Shown here: positions 42,850 through 50,724 of the stretch, one piece after another
Layout: every line of letters begins with the position of its first letter
How positions within the stretch are numbered: position 1 is the first letter of the stretch
Assembly: GCA_035650355.1 (NCBI GenBank)
Contig: DASRHT010000077.1
Span: 30,715 to 94,714 of the forward strand
Direction of reading: 5' to 3'
Source: DASRHT01 sp035650355
GTDB taxonomy: Bacteria > Chloroflexota > Ktedonobacteria > Ktedonobacterales > Ktedonobacteraceae
Length of the DNA stretch: 64,000 nt
The notes under the pieces: generated by a model
The model's input: only the letters and a program-made list of their open reading frames with translations
Told to the model about the DNA's origin: nothing
Databases searched by the model: none
Position numbers and translations under genes: made by a program

Positions 42850-43022
42850 CAGGGCTTTTCAGTGTTCCTCTCCTCTGGCTCCTGCCAACTGGATTCGCGC
42901 CCCGTTCGGGACGCAGGGCAAGGGGAGAGGTGCTGGCAACGCCGCGTCGCGGCGTTGCCAGCACCTCTCCCCTTGCGAACAGGGCTTGGCCCTGCGAGCA
43001 TGACGAAAACGGAAAAGCCCTG
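42850..43022. mobile_element. MITE-like element with a 59-nt palindrome, upstream of gcvT
   Basis: Terminal inverted repeats CAGGGCTTTTC (42850-42860) and GAAAAGCCCTG (43012-43022) are flanked by an 8-bp direct repeat, ACAGGCAG (42842-42849 and 43023-43030). Inside is a perfect palindrome with 29-bp arms (42918-42946 and 42948-42976) and a one-base centre. The core AGGTGCTGGC/GCCAGCACCT matches the palindrome in the MITE at 7816-7866. The terminal repeat differs from the 61499 copy only slightly (CTTTTC against CTTCTC). It encodes no transposase. Confidence 0.65.
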
Positions 43023-43030
43023 ACAGGCAG

Positions 43031-43056
43031 CCCTACATACGGCAATGTATGTAGGG
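43031..43056 (-). terminator. Terminator-like hairpin after the protease gene
   Basis: CCCTACATAC (43031-43040) pairs perfectly with GTATGTAGGG (43047-43056). It follows the minus-strand protease stop and is about 20 bases before CTTTTC on that strand. It sits beside the MITE end, so its origin could be either. Confidence 0.5.
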
Positions 43057-43082
43057 CCTGCTTGCTTACATTTTCCAGGGGT

Positions 43083-44492
43083 TTAGCGAATGGCTTGGAG
43101 CTGTGACATCGTTCTGGCATCATTGCCCGAGAAGGTGAGCTGCACCAGGAACGGCAAGAGCTGAGCCACGTTGGGAGAACCCCAGCCGGTAGCGGCATCC
43201 CAGCCTTTTTTGGCATCAAATCCTGTAATTGTCACGTTATTGCCATTGGCATCCGGGAAGGTAAAGGTGTTGTTTCCGGCAGTAACATCATGGAAGGTCT
43301 TCGCGGAGAAGCCCGTATGACCCAGAATATATAGCCCCAGGTTCAGAAAGCCCAACCGCCGGTGAGCCATCTGAGCGCCCAGTGCCGTAATCCCTGCCCA
43401 TTGGGGAGATCCCGCGCTCGTGCCACCGAAAAAAACGACCCGATTCGGGCCTGCGCCAGAGGTACTCCATACGGCAAGCACGCCGCCATTGATAGCTGCA
43501 TTGTATGAGATATCGGGTACGCCACGGAACTGACCAATGCCAGCGGTGCCGATCTGGTAGAAGGGCCTGTGGTAAATGGTGCTAAAGCCGCCACCGGTGC
43601 CAGCAAATAAATTAGGCTCGTTCCAGGCAACCTCGCTCTGATACGCGCCGGTTGTGAGATCAGCAAACAACTGTGTGCCACCAACAGCCGTTACTAATGG
43701 ATCGCTGGCAGGCGAGCTAACGCTTTTGATAAAAGAATTGCCGTCGCATGTTGGCTGAGCTGCTCCCTGATCGCCGGAAGAGGCCAGCAACGTGATGTGC
43801 TTCAGCGTTGCTTCGAAGAAAACCTGGTGCTCCTGCTTTAAGATCGTAGGATCGACGCAGGACTCGGCCTCGCCGAAGCTCTGAGAGATCACATCGCCCA
43901 GGTTGTGATCGACTGCAAATCTGGTCGCGCTGAGGAGATCCGCGTCCTGGCTGGATTTAGCCAGCACGAGATCAATGGTCGCGTCGGGGGCAATGGCGTG
44001 CGCCCATTCCACGTCGAGCGTAATCTCACCGGCCCAACTGACCTGGTTAGCATCCCACTGATTGAACGGGGTAAGGCCATCGGGCGCGATGACATTGAGC
44101 GTGGTATCATTGATGCCGAAAGTCAGATCAAACATATGCAGATCGTTGGCGATAGTTGGGCTCTGAAAGGCGTCAATGATCACAATAGTGCGACCCTTGC
44201 CTGTAATGCCAGCATTGAGCGCACCCTGGACATTATAGGCGTTACGGATCTGCTGCGGACCATAACAGTGAACGAACGCTGTAGCTTGCTGGCAGCCAAA
44301 AGTCGCATTGGGCTGCGCCATGCCTGCAAACACATACTGCGGGCGTGTACTCACTGCATGGGGAGTAACAAAACCGGAAGCATGCGTCTGGGCGCCGTTC
44401 AAAAAAACTAAACCGACAAGCGTACTTGCCACTGCAAGCACCGCAACTATCAGATGAGATACACGACTGAGGGAGAGAATCCTTCCCTGCAT
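43083..44492 (-). CDS. Sedolisin/subtilase-like secreted serine protease (S53)
   Basis: A 469-residue exported protein: a basic N-terminus and hydrophobic helix (LIVAVLAVASTLVGLVFL) form a signal peptide or anchor. The catalytic domain has GEITLDVEWAHAIAPDA (Glu and Asp of the S53 triad), SSGDQGAA and the nucleophile GGTSAGSPQWAG. FHDVTAGNN and GWDAATGWGSPNV near the end match the calcium-binding end of sedolisins. Only about 50 residues separate the signal from the domain, so the usual about 190-residue propeptide is missing. AGGAGG seven bases before ATG 44492 fixes the start. Secreted peptidase is the likely role. Confidence 0.85.
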   Translation of the reverse strand: MQGRILSLSRVSHLIVAVLAVASTLVGLVFLNGAQTHASGFVTPHAVSTRPQYVFAGMAQPNATFGCQQATAFVHCYGPQQIRNAYNVQGALNAGITGKGRTIVIIDAFQSPTIANDLHMFDLTFGINDTTLNVIAPDGLTPFNQWDANQVSWAGEITLDVEWAHAIAPDATIDLVLAKSSQDADLLSATRFAVDHNLGDVISQSFGEAESCVDPTILKQEHQVFFEATLKHITLLASSGDQGAAQPTCDGNSFIKSVSSPASDPLVTAVGGTQLFADLTTGAYQSEVAWNEPNLFAGTGGGFSTIYHRPFYQIGTAGIGQFRGVPDISYNAAINGGVLAVWSTSGAGPNRVVFFGGTSAGSPQWAGITALGAQMAHRRLGFLNLGLYILGHTGFSAKTFHDVTAGNNTFTFPDANGNNVTITGFDAKKGWDAATGWGSPNVAQLLPFLVQLTFSGNDARTMSQLQAIR

Positions 44493-44729
44493 TAAAGAAC
44501 CTCCTGGTAACTGGTGAAAGAATACCGGTTAATGAGCGATTTACACAAGTGGCACGAAATAATTATAAGGGATAATATAACCTGGAAGCATCACCCTGAG
44601 GTTGAGATTGAGTTAAGAAGCGGTTAATTTATGGTTAAGAAAATGGCCAGTGGTATCTTTGGAGCTTGCTTGCCTGTGATAGCATCTTACAGAGCCACGA
44701 GCGCATGTTTAGAGTTGGCAAGACTGCTG

Positions 44730-45611
44730 TTATTGATCCGGCGATCTCAACCGTTCTGCCACCATTGCCAGGGTTGGTATGGCTGCAATCCCCTGCTGCT
44801 GGATAGAGAATGAAGCGGTGCAATTGGCAAAGTCAACGGCTTTTTCAGGTTCGCCATATTTGTACAGGTGGATCAGGAAGGCAGCAGCAAATACGTCACC
44901 GGCTCCGGTTGGATCTATCTCGCTGGCGACGTAAGCCGGGAAGCGTTGAGCCGTCCCGTGGCGGAACAACGTTGCTCCGTAACGGCCATTGGTAGCGACG
45001 AGCAGGGGGACGAGCTGGCTCCAACGTGCGAGCATGGAGTCAGCTTCCTCGCGATTGTCATTAGCGAAGGGCAACAGGTCATCGTGGCTGAGGATCAGGG
45101 CATCGAGCAGGGGCAGAACGTTTTCCGCCGCCAGCCAGGGGGTAGGCCAGACGCGTCCGCTTGTATCCCAGCGTCGCAACCAGCCCTGCGGCGTAGCCGC
45201 GATAATAGCGCCCGGGCGACGAGGGAAAAGCGTTACAAACGCAGGATCAAGTTCCTGCGCCAGCGGCCCCAGCAATACAATGGGAGAGGCGCGCCAGGCG
45301 GTGGGGACATCCGCAGGCAGGATCGATTCCGCTCTGGCGTGCAGATATTGTGTGCGAAACCCCTCATGGTAGAGATTCTTGAACGTTGTGGTTGCAGTTG
45401 AGGGGCAGAGCTGTAATGCGAGATCGGGCAGAAGTTGGGGAAGGTCGATGGCTAGCTGTGGATCGGCGCGTGTCACGATGCCGGAAGTTACACCCAGGCG
45501 GTGGGCAGTAAGCGCAGCAAAAGTTACTGTCCCACCGAGAGAGAATGTACCGTCTGGATGCAGGTCGCGGGCAACGTGTCCGATGGCCAGAAAATCGGGA
45601 GAGCCGGGCAT
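44730..45611 (-). CDS. PfkB-family carbohydrate/nucleoside kinase
   Basis: A 293-residue PfkB/ribokinase-type protein. FLAIGHVARDLHPDGTFSLGGTVTFAALTAHRLG is the N-terminal sugar-binding pattern, and SEIDPTGAGDVFAAAFLIHLY the C-terminal anion-hole motif with catalytic aspartate. The fold is a bit short in the middle but complete. It starts five bases after the jag stop without a visible ribosome site, so it may be translationally coupled. The phosphate acceptor is not evident. It is an unusual follower of the rpmH-jag cluster. Confidence 0.85.
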   Translation of the reverse strand: MPGSPDFLAIGHVARDLHPDGTFSLGGTVTFAALTAHRLGVTSGIVTRADPQLAIDLPQLLPDLALQLCPSTATTTFKNLYHEGFRTQYLHARAESILPADVPTAWRASPIVLLGPLAQELDPAFVTLFPRRPGAIIAATPQGWLRRWDTSGRVWPTPWLAAENVLPLLDALILSHDDLLPFANDNREEADSMLARWSQLVPLLVATNGRYGATLFRHGTAQRFPAYVASEIDPTGAGDVFAAAFLIHLYKYGEPEKAVDFANCTASFSIQQQGIAAIPTLAMVAERLRSPDQ

Positions 45612-45616
45612 AGGTG

Positions 45617-46528
45617 CTAGCGACCTGGTCGTTTCAGAGAGATCACCACGCGACGCTCGTCGCCTTCGCCGATACTTTCGGTGCTGATATCCTGACTATC
45701 GGATAAGGCTATATGAACAATGCGGCGTTCGTGGGGAGGCATAGCTTCCAGCGCAATCGAACGACGATAATTGCGTACCTGCTGGGCCACGCGCAGGGCC
45801 AGCGAGCGCAGGTTCTCCTCGCGCCGCTCGCGATAATTCTCCGCGTCCACAATAATACGAATGCGGCGTCTGGTACGATGACGCACAATCAGATTGACCA
45901 GGAGTTGGAGCGCCGCCAATGTCTCGCCGCGTCGCCCGATCAGCAGACCAAGATTCTCATTGATCCCATGAATATTCAGCGTCAAAGGAGAGGCAGAGCG
46001 CACCTGGACGGTGGCATGAATATTCATATAGCGTAAAATAGATTGCAGCACATCGACCGTAATCTCGATATCCTCGCGTGAAGGCGCTTCAAATATCGGT
46101 TCCTCGCCTTCTTCCACAGCAACCTCGCCTGCTGTTCTCTGATCTACAAATTGCTGTTCATCGATTCCCATTGTAGAAATAAACGGAGCAGGCTCCTCCT
46201 CTTCGAACTCTTCCTCACCCTCATATTCCTCATCCTCTTCAAATTCTTCCTCGTCATACAGCTCTTCTTCATCGTCAGGGAGGGGAATCTCCGGGCCATC
46301 GGGACCAAGAATAGCGTCGGCCATTTCGGGAGTAATCACTGCGCCAGGTTTGCTGCTGGCACGAGTGGTTACACGCACCAGAGCGTCTTTGCTACCCAGA
46401 CCGAAGGCACCGCGGCTCGGCTCTTGCAGAACGGTAACTTCTACTTCGTCACGCCGTTTCCCCAGGCGGGTTAACGCCTGAGCAATTGCTTCGTCAACAC
46501 TTTTGCCACTAGCCTCTATGCTTTCCAC
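45617..46528 (-). CDS. jag: RNA-binding protein Jag/KhpB (SpoIIIJ-associated)
   Basis: A 303-residue protein from GTG 46528. The Jag-N domain (MESIEASGKSVDEAIAQALTRLGKRRDEVEV..FGLGSKDALVRV) is followed by an unusually long acidic linker (about 80-130, EEELYDEEEFEEDEEYEGEE). A KH domain (LTLNIHGINENLGLLIGRRGETLAALQLLVNLIV) and R3H domain (SLALRVAQQVRNYRRSIALEAMPPHERRIVHIAL) complete it. Jag binds RNA and is linked to cell-envelope control. Its place after yidC is the classical one. The acidic linker is the notable feature. Confidence 0.92.
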   Translation of the reverse strand: MESIEASGKSVDEAIAQALTRLGKRRDEVEVTVLQEPSRGAFGLGSKDALVRVTTRASSKPGAVITPEMADAILGPDGPEIPLPDDEEELYDEEEFEEDEEYEGEEEFEEEEPAPFISTMGIDEQQFVDQRTAGEVAVEEGEEPIFEAPSREDIEITVDVLQSILRYMNIHATVQVRSASPLTLNIHGINENLGLLIGRRGETLAALQLLVNLIVRHRTRRRIRIIVDAENYRERREENLRSLALRVAQQVRNYRRSIALEAMPPHERRIVHIALSDSQDISTESIGEGDERRVVISLKRPGR

Positions 46529-46601
46529 AGTTTCCTTGCCTCCCTAATATAATTATAATCAGCTTGCAGCCTGCGCCTTGCGCGTATGGCTGCAAGCGTT
46601 T

Positions 46602-47672
46602 TCAACTCCTTGATCGCTGGGCGCTACGACGTCGTGCTGACGCGCTACTGCTGCGCTGGCGACGTCGTGTATATTGCGAAGGGCCTCTGACGCCAGGCCG
46701 CGGCTCGGTGCGCAGGTTACGTTCCACCGGACCGATATCCTCGTATCCGTCGCTCTCATCTTCATCCTCTGCATCCCGCAGCAAGGCTTCCTCGCGCCGC
46801 CGGTCGCCGTTATAGCTTTTACTGTTTACTATTCCATTGGCTCCATTCGTCCCATTGTCGCTTTTTGGTTCACTCTGCGGCCCACGAAAGCTAAAGTTCG
46901 GCGTGACCAGCAACGAGCCCCAACCGGTGACGAAGTACTGCTGTACCGCCTGGAATGTTGATGAGACCGTCCAGTAGAGCGCCAGGCCAGCCGAGAAAGA
47001 GAGGCCAAAGAAGACCGTCACAAACGGCATAATGTACTGCATCATTTTCATCGACTGCATCGAGGGATCGCTCGGCGTCCCCGGGGCTGTCTTCGGCTGC
47101 GACATACGCAACTGCACAAACGTCGCCACGCCTGCCAGGATCGGCAGGATCAATGTATGATCGGGAACAGCCAGGGAAATGTGCCAGGCGGGATTAAGCC
47201 AGGTGAACCAGTTGAGATTCACATCTGGAAACTTAGTAAAATGCGGCACAAACGGGTAGAGCAGCGAATTGATCACATCGAGCCTGGAGCTTGCACTTGC
47301 GCTTGCTGCTTTTAGCACATTATTCAGAGCGTAAAACAGGCCATAGAGCACCGGCAACTGGACCAGTAATGGGAGACAGCCTGCGACCGGATTCACCCCG
47401 TACTCTTTATAGAGGCTTTGCACCGCCTGCATCTGCTCCTGCTGATTCTTAGCGTACTTCTTGCGGATCTCAGCCATCTGCGGCTGTAGCGCCTGCGTGG
47501 CTTTCATGGATTTCAATTGTTGCAACGTCAACGGGAACAATACCAATTTGATGATGACCGTCAGCACAATGATCGATAGCCCCAGATCGCCAAAGAGGTG
47601 ATAGAGCAGCATCAGACCATTGAAAATGGGGTACGTGAAAATCAGATTAAATAGATAACCTATTTCACCCAC
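46602..47672 (-). CDS. yidC: YidC/Oxa1-type membrane protein insertase
   Basis: A 356-residue insertase of the Gram-positive/short type: no large periplasmic domain. Five membrane segments are visible, with the opening GLSIIVLTVIIKLVLFPLTLQQLKS, the conserved GCLPLLVQLPVLYGLFYALNNVLK, and KMMQYIMPFVTVFFGLSFSAGLALYW. The C-terminus is basic (RRRQRSSSASARRRSAQRSRS), a likely ribosome-interacting tail. GTG 47672 has GGAGAG upstream. It lies three bases after yidD in the rpmH-rnpA-yidD-yidC-jag order. Confidence 0.95.
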   Translation of the reverse strand: MGEIGYLFNLIFTYPIFNGLMLLYHLFGDLGLSIIVLTVIIKLVLFPLTLQQLKSMKATQALQPQMAEIRKKYAKNQQEQMQAVQSLYKEYGVNPVAGCLPLLVQLPVLYGLFYALNNVLKAASASASSRLDVINSLLYPFVPHFTKFPDVNLNWFTWLNPAWHISLAVPDHTLILPILAGVATFVQLRMSQPKTAPGTPSDPSMQSMKMMQYIMPFVTVFFGLSFSAGLALYWTVSSTFQAVQQYFVTGWGSLLVTPNFSFRGPQSEPKSDNGTNGANGIVNSKSYNGDRRREEALLRDAEDEDESDGYEDIGPVERNLRTEPRPGVRGPSQYTRRRQRSSSASARRRSAQRSRS

Positions 47673-47674
47673 GT

Positions 47675-47926
47675 TTACTCTCCTGCCTTCCTCAATCCAG
47701 TTTTCCCTAGCTGTTCCGGGACTGGATCATATAGATCGCCATGATAAAAGGGATGACAACGTCCGATACGTTTGACCGTGAGCCAGCCGCCTCGAAAAAA
47801 ACCAAAACGTTGGATCGCCTCATATCCATACTGCGAACATGAGGGAACGAACCTACACGATGAAGGCAGGACTACCGACAACGTGCGCTGATATAAACGA
47901 ATTAAGCCAAGTGCGATATATTTCAC
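47675..47926 (-). CDS. yidD: Membrane protein insertion efficiency factor YidD
   Basis: An 83-residue YidD protein: IALGLIRLYQRTLSVVLPSSCRFVPSCSQYGYEAIQRFGFFRGGWLTVKRIGRCHPF contains the family's three cysteines and the GGW..RI..CHP pattern. It helps YidC insert membrane proteins. GTG 47926 overlaps the rnpA stop by four bases (GTGA), so translation is coupled. Confidence 0.95.
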   Translation of the reverse strand: MKYIALGLIRLYQRTLSVVLPSSCRFVPSCSQYGYEAIQRFGFFRGGWLTVKRIGRCHPFYHGDLYDPVPEQLGKTGLRKAGE

Positions 47927-48312
47927 TGTGATAACCTTTGCGCGTTCTCAACCTCCGTCGCCCTGGCGGACTCCAGTAAGTGTGCCCGACGTAATAATGT
48001 AGCAACATCCTGTATAAGTATACGTAAATCAGCGCCAATGGTTTGACTTCTGGCACTAATTACAATATCCCATCCCGTTGGAATATCCGCGAGCAACGGG
48101 CGGATCGCCTCTCCCAGCAATCGTTTCAGGTAATTACGTTTAACTGCGTGCTTAGAGACGCGTTTACTCACCACAAAGCCGACGCGGAGGCCGGAAAGAT
48201 TATTGGGTGCCCACGCAAGTATAAGCAGCCGAGACGAAACAACGCGTCCCTGCTGCCTTACCCGTTGGAAATCACTACTTTTACGTAAGCGTAATGCACG
48301 GTTGAGTGCCAC
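47923..48312 (-). CDS. rnpA: Ribonuclease P protein component
   Basis: A 129-residue RnpA: RKSSDFQRVRQQGRVVSSRLLIL opens it and GFVVSKRVSKHAVKRNYLKRLLGEAIR is the basic RNA-binding helix-strand motif. It binds RNase P RNA and helps process pre-tRNA 5' ends. The start is GTG 48312, 17 bases after the rpmH stop. It precedes yidD with a four-base overlap. No RNase P RNA gene was recognised in the window. Confidence 0.95.
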   Translation of the reverse strand: MALNRALRLRKSSDFQRVRQQGRVVSSRLLILAWAPNNLSGLRVGFVVSKRVSKHAVKRNYLKRLLGEAIRPLLADIPTGWDIVISARSQTIGADLRILIQDVATLLRRAHLLESARATEVENAQRLSQ

Positions 48313-48328
48313 AATATGTATGAGAATA

Positions 48329-48463
48329 TTAAATGGTTAAACTCCAGCGCCCCTTAGCACGACGAGCCTTGATGACGCGTCTGCCGTTGCGGGTTGACAT
48401 ACGTTTCAAAAACCCATGCTCGCGTTTGCGTGGAATGCGCTTTGGCTGCCAGGTACGTTTCAT
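48329..48463 (-). CDS. rpmH: 50S ribosomal protein L34
   Basis: A 44-residue L34 on the minus strand: MKRTWQPKRIPRKREHGFLK, then RMSTRNGRRVIKARRAKGRW, ending SLTI and TAA at 48329. The typical length and highly basic sequence leave little doubt. AGGAGAGGAAAAGG lies upstream. It heads the rpmH-rnpA-yidD-yidC-jag cluster, which in many bacteria lies next to dnaA and the origin, but upstream here (48464-48726) is only a spacer with no DnaA-box cluster visible and no dnaA. Confidence 0.97.
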   Translation of the reverse strand: MKRTWQPKRIPRKREHGFLKRMSTRNGRRVIKARRAKGRWSLTI

Positions 48464-48726
48464 AAAACCTTTTCCTCTCCTCTCCTCAGGATATCTCGTA
48501 GATTATAGCGATTCCGATGCCTCCCTGTCAATTGTGCATTCCAATCGGGGCAGGGTATTCTATCTGCCTGCCAACCAGGGCTACGGTCTATGGTCGCTAC
48601 TGCTCGCGAACAAACTCTGTTGGTAATCTCCCCGTGGCGACGAGATTTTATCGCGTCGCCACAGAGGTGGGCATGGCCACATCAATTGGTTAAAGTCCAT
48701 GAGCGGGCTCCCACGCATTTACGGGG

Positions 48727-49365
48727 TTACGGGGTTTTGAAGCGCATCAGGACGCGACCGAGCCGGACCTCGTCGTTATCGTTGAGCGGCGTGGGCGTCT
48801 TGGCGGCCAGGCGCTGGCGATTGAGGAAGGTGAAATTGGTACTATTCTCATCCTCCAGCATGTATTGCCCATTCTCTACAAAGATGCGAGCGTGCAGACG
48901 CGATACTCCCCCCTCCTCACCGCCGTGAGCGGTCAGGTCTACATCGGGGTAGATGTTGCTAACGGCATCCTCGCGGCCCATAGTGATGTTATCTTTCCCG
49001 CTCAGGTCAAACTCCTGGTTGTCGGCCTCGACGATCAGCCGGGCTTGCAGAGCTGGCGCGGCTGTTGATGCGACCGCCTCGGGAGCCTGGACCGGCTGCG
49101 GGGTGGGAGTGGGAGCCACGTTTACTGGGGCAGGCGCTCCCATCAGGCTCACGCCACAATTGGAGCAGAATGCCTCTCCCGCCGGATTGTTTGCGCCGCA
49201 GGATGGGCAGGTCTGCGTCCCGGCCTGGGCCGGCGGGGGCGCAACAGCCGTGGGCGCCTGAGTATTTGAAGCCGCAGACGACGCGCTACTCAAAGGCTCG
49301 CCGCACTCATCGCAGAAAGCGGAACCGTCTGGATTTTCATGGCCTAAAGAACACTTGATCGTCAT
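48727..49365 (-). CDS. FHA-domain protein with two zinc ribbons
   Basis: A 212-residue protein. Two zinc ribbons, CSLGHENPDGSAFCDECGEPL and CPSCGANNPAGEAFCSNCGVSL, are joined by Ala/Pro linkers. A C-terminal FHA domain follows (NITMGREDAVSNIYPDVDL.., GGVSRLHARIFVENGQYMLEDENSTNFTFLNRQRL), with the phosphothreonine-binding Arg and Ser-Arg-His in place. It likely reads the output of the kinase at 52585. It is the last gene of a minus-strand signalling run; 76 bases separate it from the VWA gene. Confidence 0.9.
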   Translation of the reverse strand: MTIKCSLGHENPDGSAFCDECGEPLSSASSAASNTQAPTAVAPPPAQAGTQTCPSCGANNPAGEAFCSNCGVSLMGAPAPVNVAPTPTPQPVQAPEAVASTAAPALQARLIVEADNQEFDLSGKDNITMGREDAVSNIYPDVDLTAHGGEEGGVSRLHARIFVENGQYMLEDENSTNFTFLNRQRLAAKTPTPLNDNDEVRLGRVLMRFKTP

Positions 49366-49441
49366 AACAATCTATCCTCCTCTAAGAACTTGGCAATTTT
49401 TCCCATCGTATGGGGTCAATGGCAGGGAACCCTTCTCACCC

Positions 49442-50680
49442 CTAAGGCAACAAATCGTCCAATCGTTGTGTCAATTTGCGCGTCTTGTTCCCAATGGACT
49501 TTACCTGCTCCTGCGAGATCTGCTGGCCCTGGTTAATCTGTTCAAGGGCGGCCTGGGTTTCATCGTCGAGCACCCGCGTGATATTGGGGGCCAGACGTGT
49601 TGTTACCTTACCGGTACGTTTGTATTCGTCAAGCACACGCGTCACCAGGCGGTTCGCATTGGCTTTTTCCGCGAAGTTCATCACCAGCGCATTGACCTGC
49701 GCGGCCTGATTCGCGTCAGTTGTGAAAGTAACCTTGATGTCGTCGCGCTCTTTCTCGCCGGCAACGTTCGCAATCGGCACATCATAGGTCAGCTCGGCCT
49801 GAGCTATACGGAAAAGGCCAGCCGGGCGGGGATCGATCATCAGTTCAACCAGCACCGACTGAGGGGTATCCTTCTCCAGGTCGCCGAGTTGCACGACTAC
49901 CTGCCGATCTGATAGCGAAGACTGGTCAACGTCGCGAATGAGGGGAAGCACCTTGACGGCCTTGCGGGGGGAGACGCCGGCGGGCAAGCGCAGAGTCATG
50001 GTAGCGTTGCGAACCGCGACCGCCACGGCGCTCTGGAGCTGCTGCTCGAAGATGGTCATAGCGTCGGCTGGCGATCTGATAAATTCTGCTGGCATGCCGC
50101 CGCTGAGCTGCCCGATATCATCCAGCAAGCCCTCATCCCAGTCAGAACCGATGCCCAGTGGGTAGATCGCGATGCCTCCGGCGGCAGCGTCCCTGGCGAG
50201 CTGGCGGCAACGCTCCGTATCGCCATAGGTGACGCCATCAGTCAGGAGGATCATACGGTTGACCGCGTTGGGGATATTCCAGCGGCGCAGTTCGCCGAGG
50301 CCCTGGATCATGCCAAGCGACATCGTCGTGCCACCTGCATCCATAATGCGGTCGATGGCGGCTTTCATGCCGGGCTTATCGTTGGAGGGCATGGATGGAA
50401 TAATTACCTGCGCGGTATCGTCAAAAATGACGACCGAGATGTAGTCCGTCGGCTCCAAGCGGTCGATCACCATTTTTACGGCTTCTTTGACATTTCTGAG
50501 TTTTGCACCTTTCATGGAGCCAGAATGGTCGATCACCAGAGCAAAGTTCAGTGGCATACGCACCTGTGCCATCATTGATGTCGGTTTCGCCTCTAATAAC
50601 ACGTATGCGACCTGACTCCCTCCGGTTGTGAGCATATATTCTTTCCCAACCTGGTGTGTCAGTGTTACTTCTCCGGGCAT
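49442..50680 (-). CDS. von Willebrand factor A (VWA) domain protein
   Basis: A 412-residue protein with an N-terminal beta-rich part and a VWA domain from about residue 42. The metal-ion site is FALVIDHSGSMKGAKLRNVKEAV (DxSxS), with GGTTMSLGM giving the threonine and ILLTDGVTYGD the aspartate. No signal peptide is seen. A long C-terminal part with helices (VLDDETQAALEQINQGQ) follows. VWA proteins scaffold complexes, and this one sits among kinase, phosphatase and FHA genes. The partner is unknown. Confidence 0.9.
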   Translation of the reverse strand: MPGEVTLTHQVGKEYMLTTGGSQVAYVLLEAKPTSMMAQVRMPLNFALVIDHSGSMKGAKLRNVKEAVKMVIDRLEPTDYISVVIFDDTAQVIIPSMPSNDKPGMKAAIDRIMDAGGTTMSLGMIQGLGELRRWNIPNAVNRMILLTDGVTYGDTERCRQLARDAAAGGIAIYPLGIGSDWDEGLLDDIGQLSGGMPAEFIRSPADAMTIFEQQLQSAVAVAVRNATMTLRLPAGVSPRKAVKVLPLIRDVDQSSLSDRQVVVQLGDLEKDTPQSVLVELMIDPRPAGLFRIAQAELTYDVPIANVAGEKERDDIKVTFTTDANQAAQVNALVMNFAEKANANRLVTRVLDEYKRTGKVTTRLAPNITRVLDDETQAALEQINQGQQISQEQVKSIGNKTRKLTQRLDDLLP

Positions 50681-50724
50681 AATACATCAGCTCCTTTCAC
50701 ATTGGCTGGCCCTAGTATATCATA

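Noticed and set aside
42748..43082. Glycine riboswitch upstream of gcvT
   Set aside because: The spacer is almost filled by a MITE-like element and a hairpin; no tandem aptamer pattern is visible.
48464..48726. Possible replication origin beside rpmH
   Set aside because: rpmH-rnpA often lies near dnaA, but no dnaA gene or cluster of DnaA boxes was seen in this spacer.
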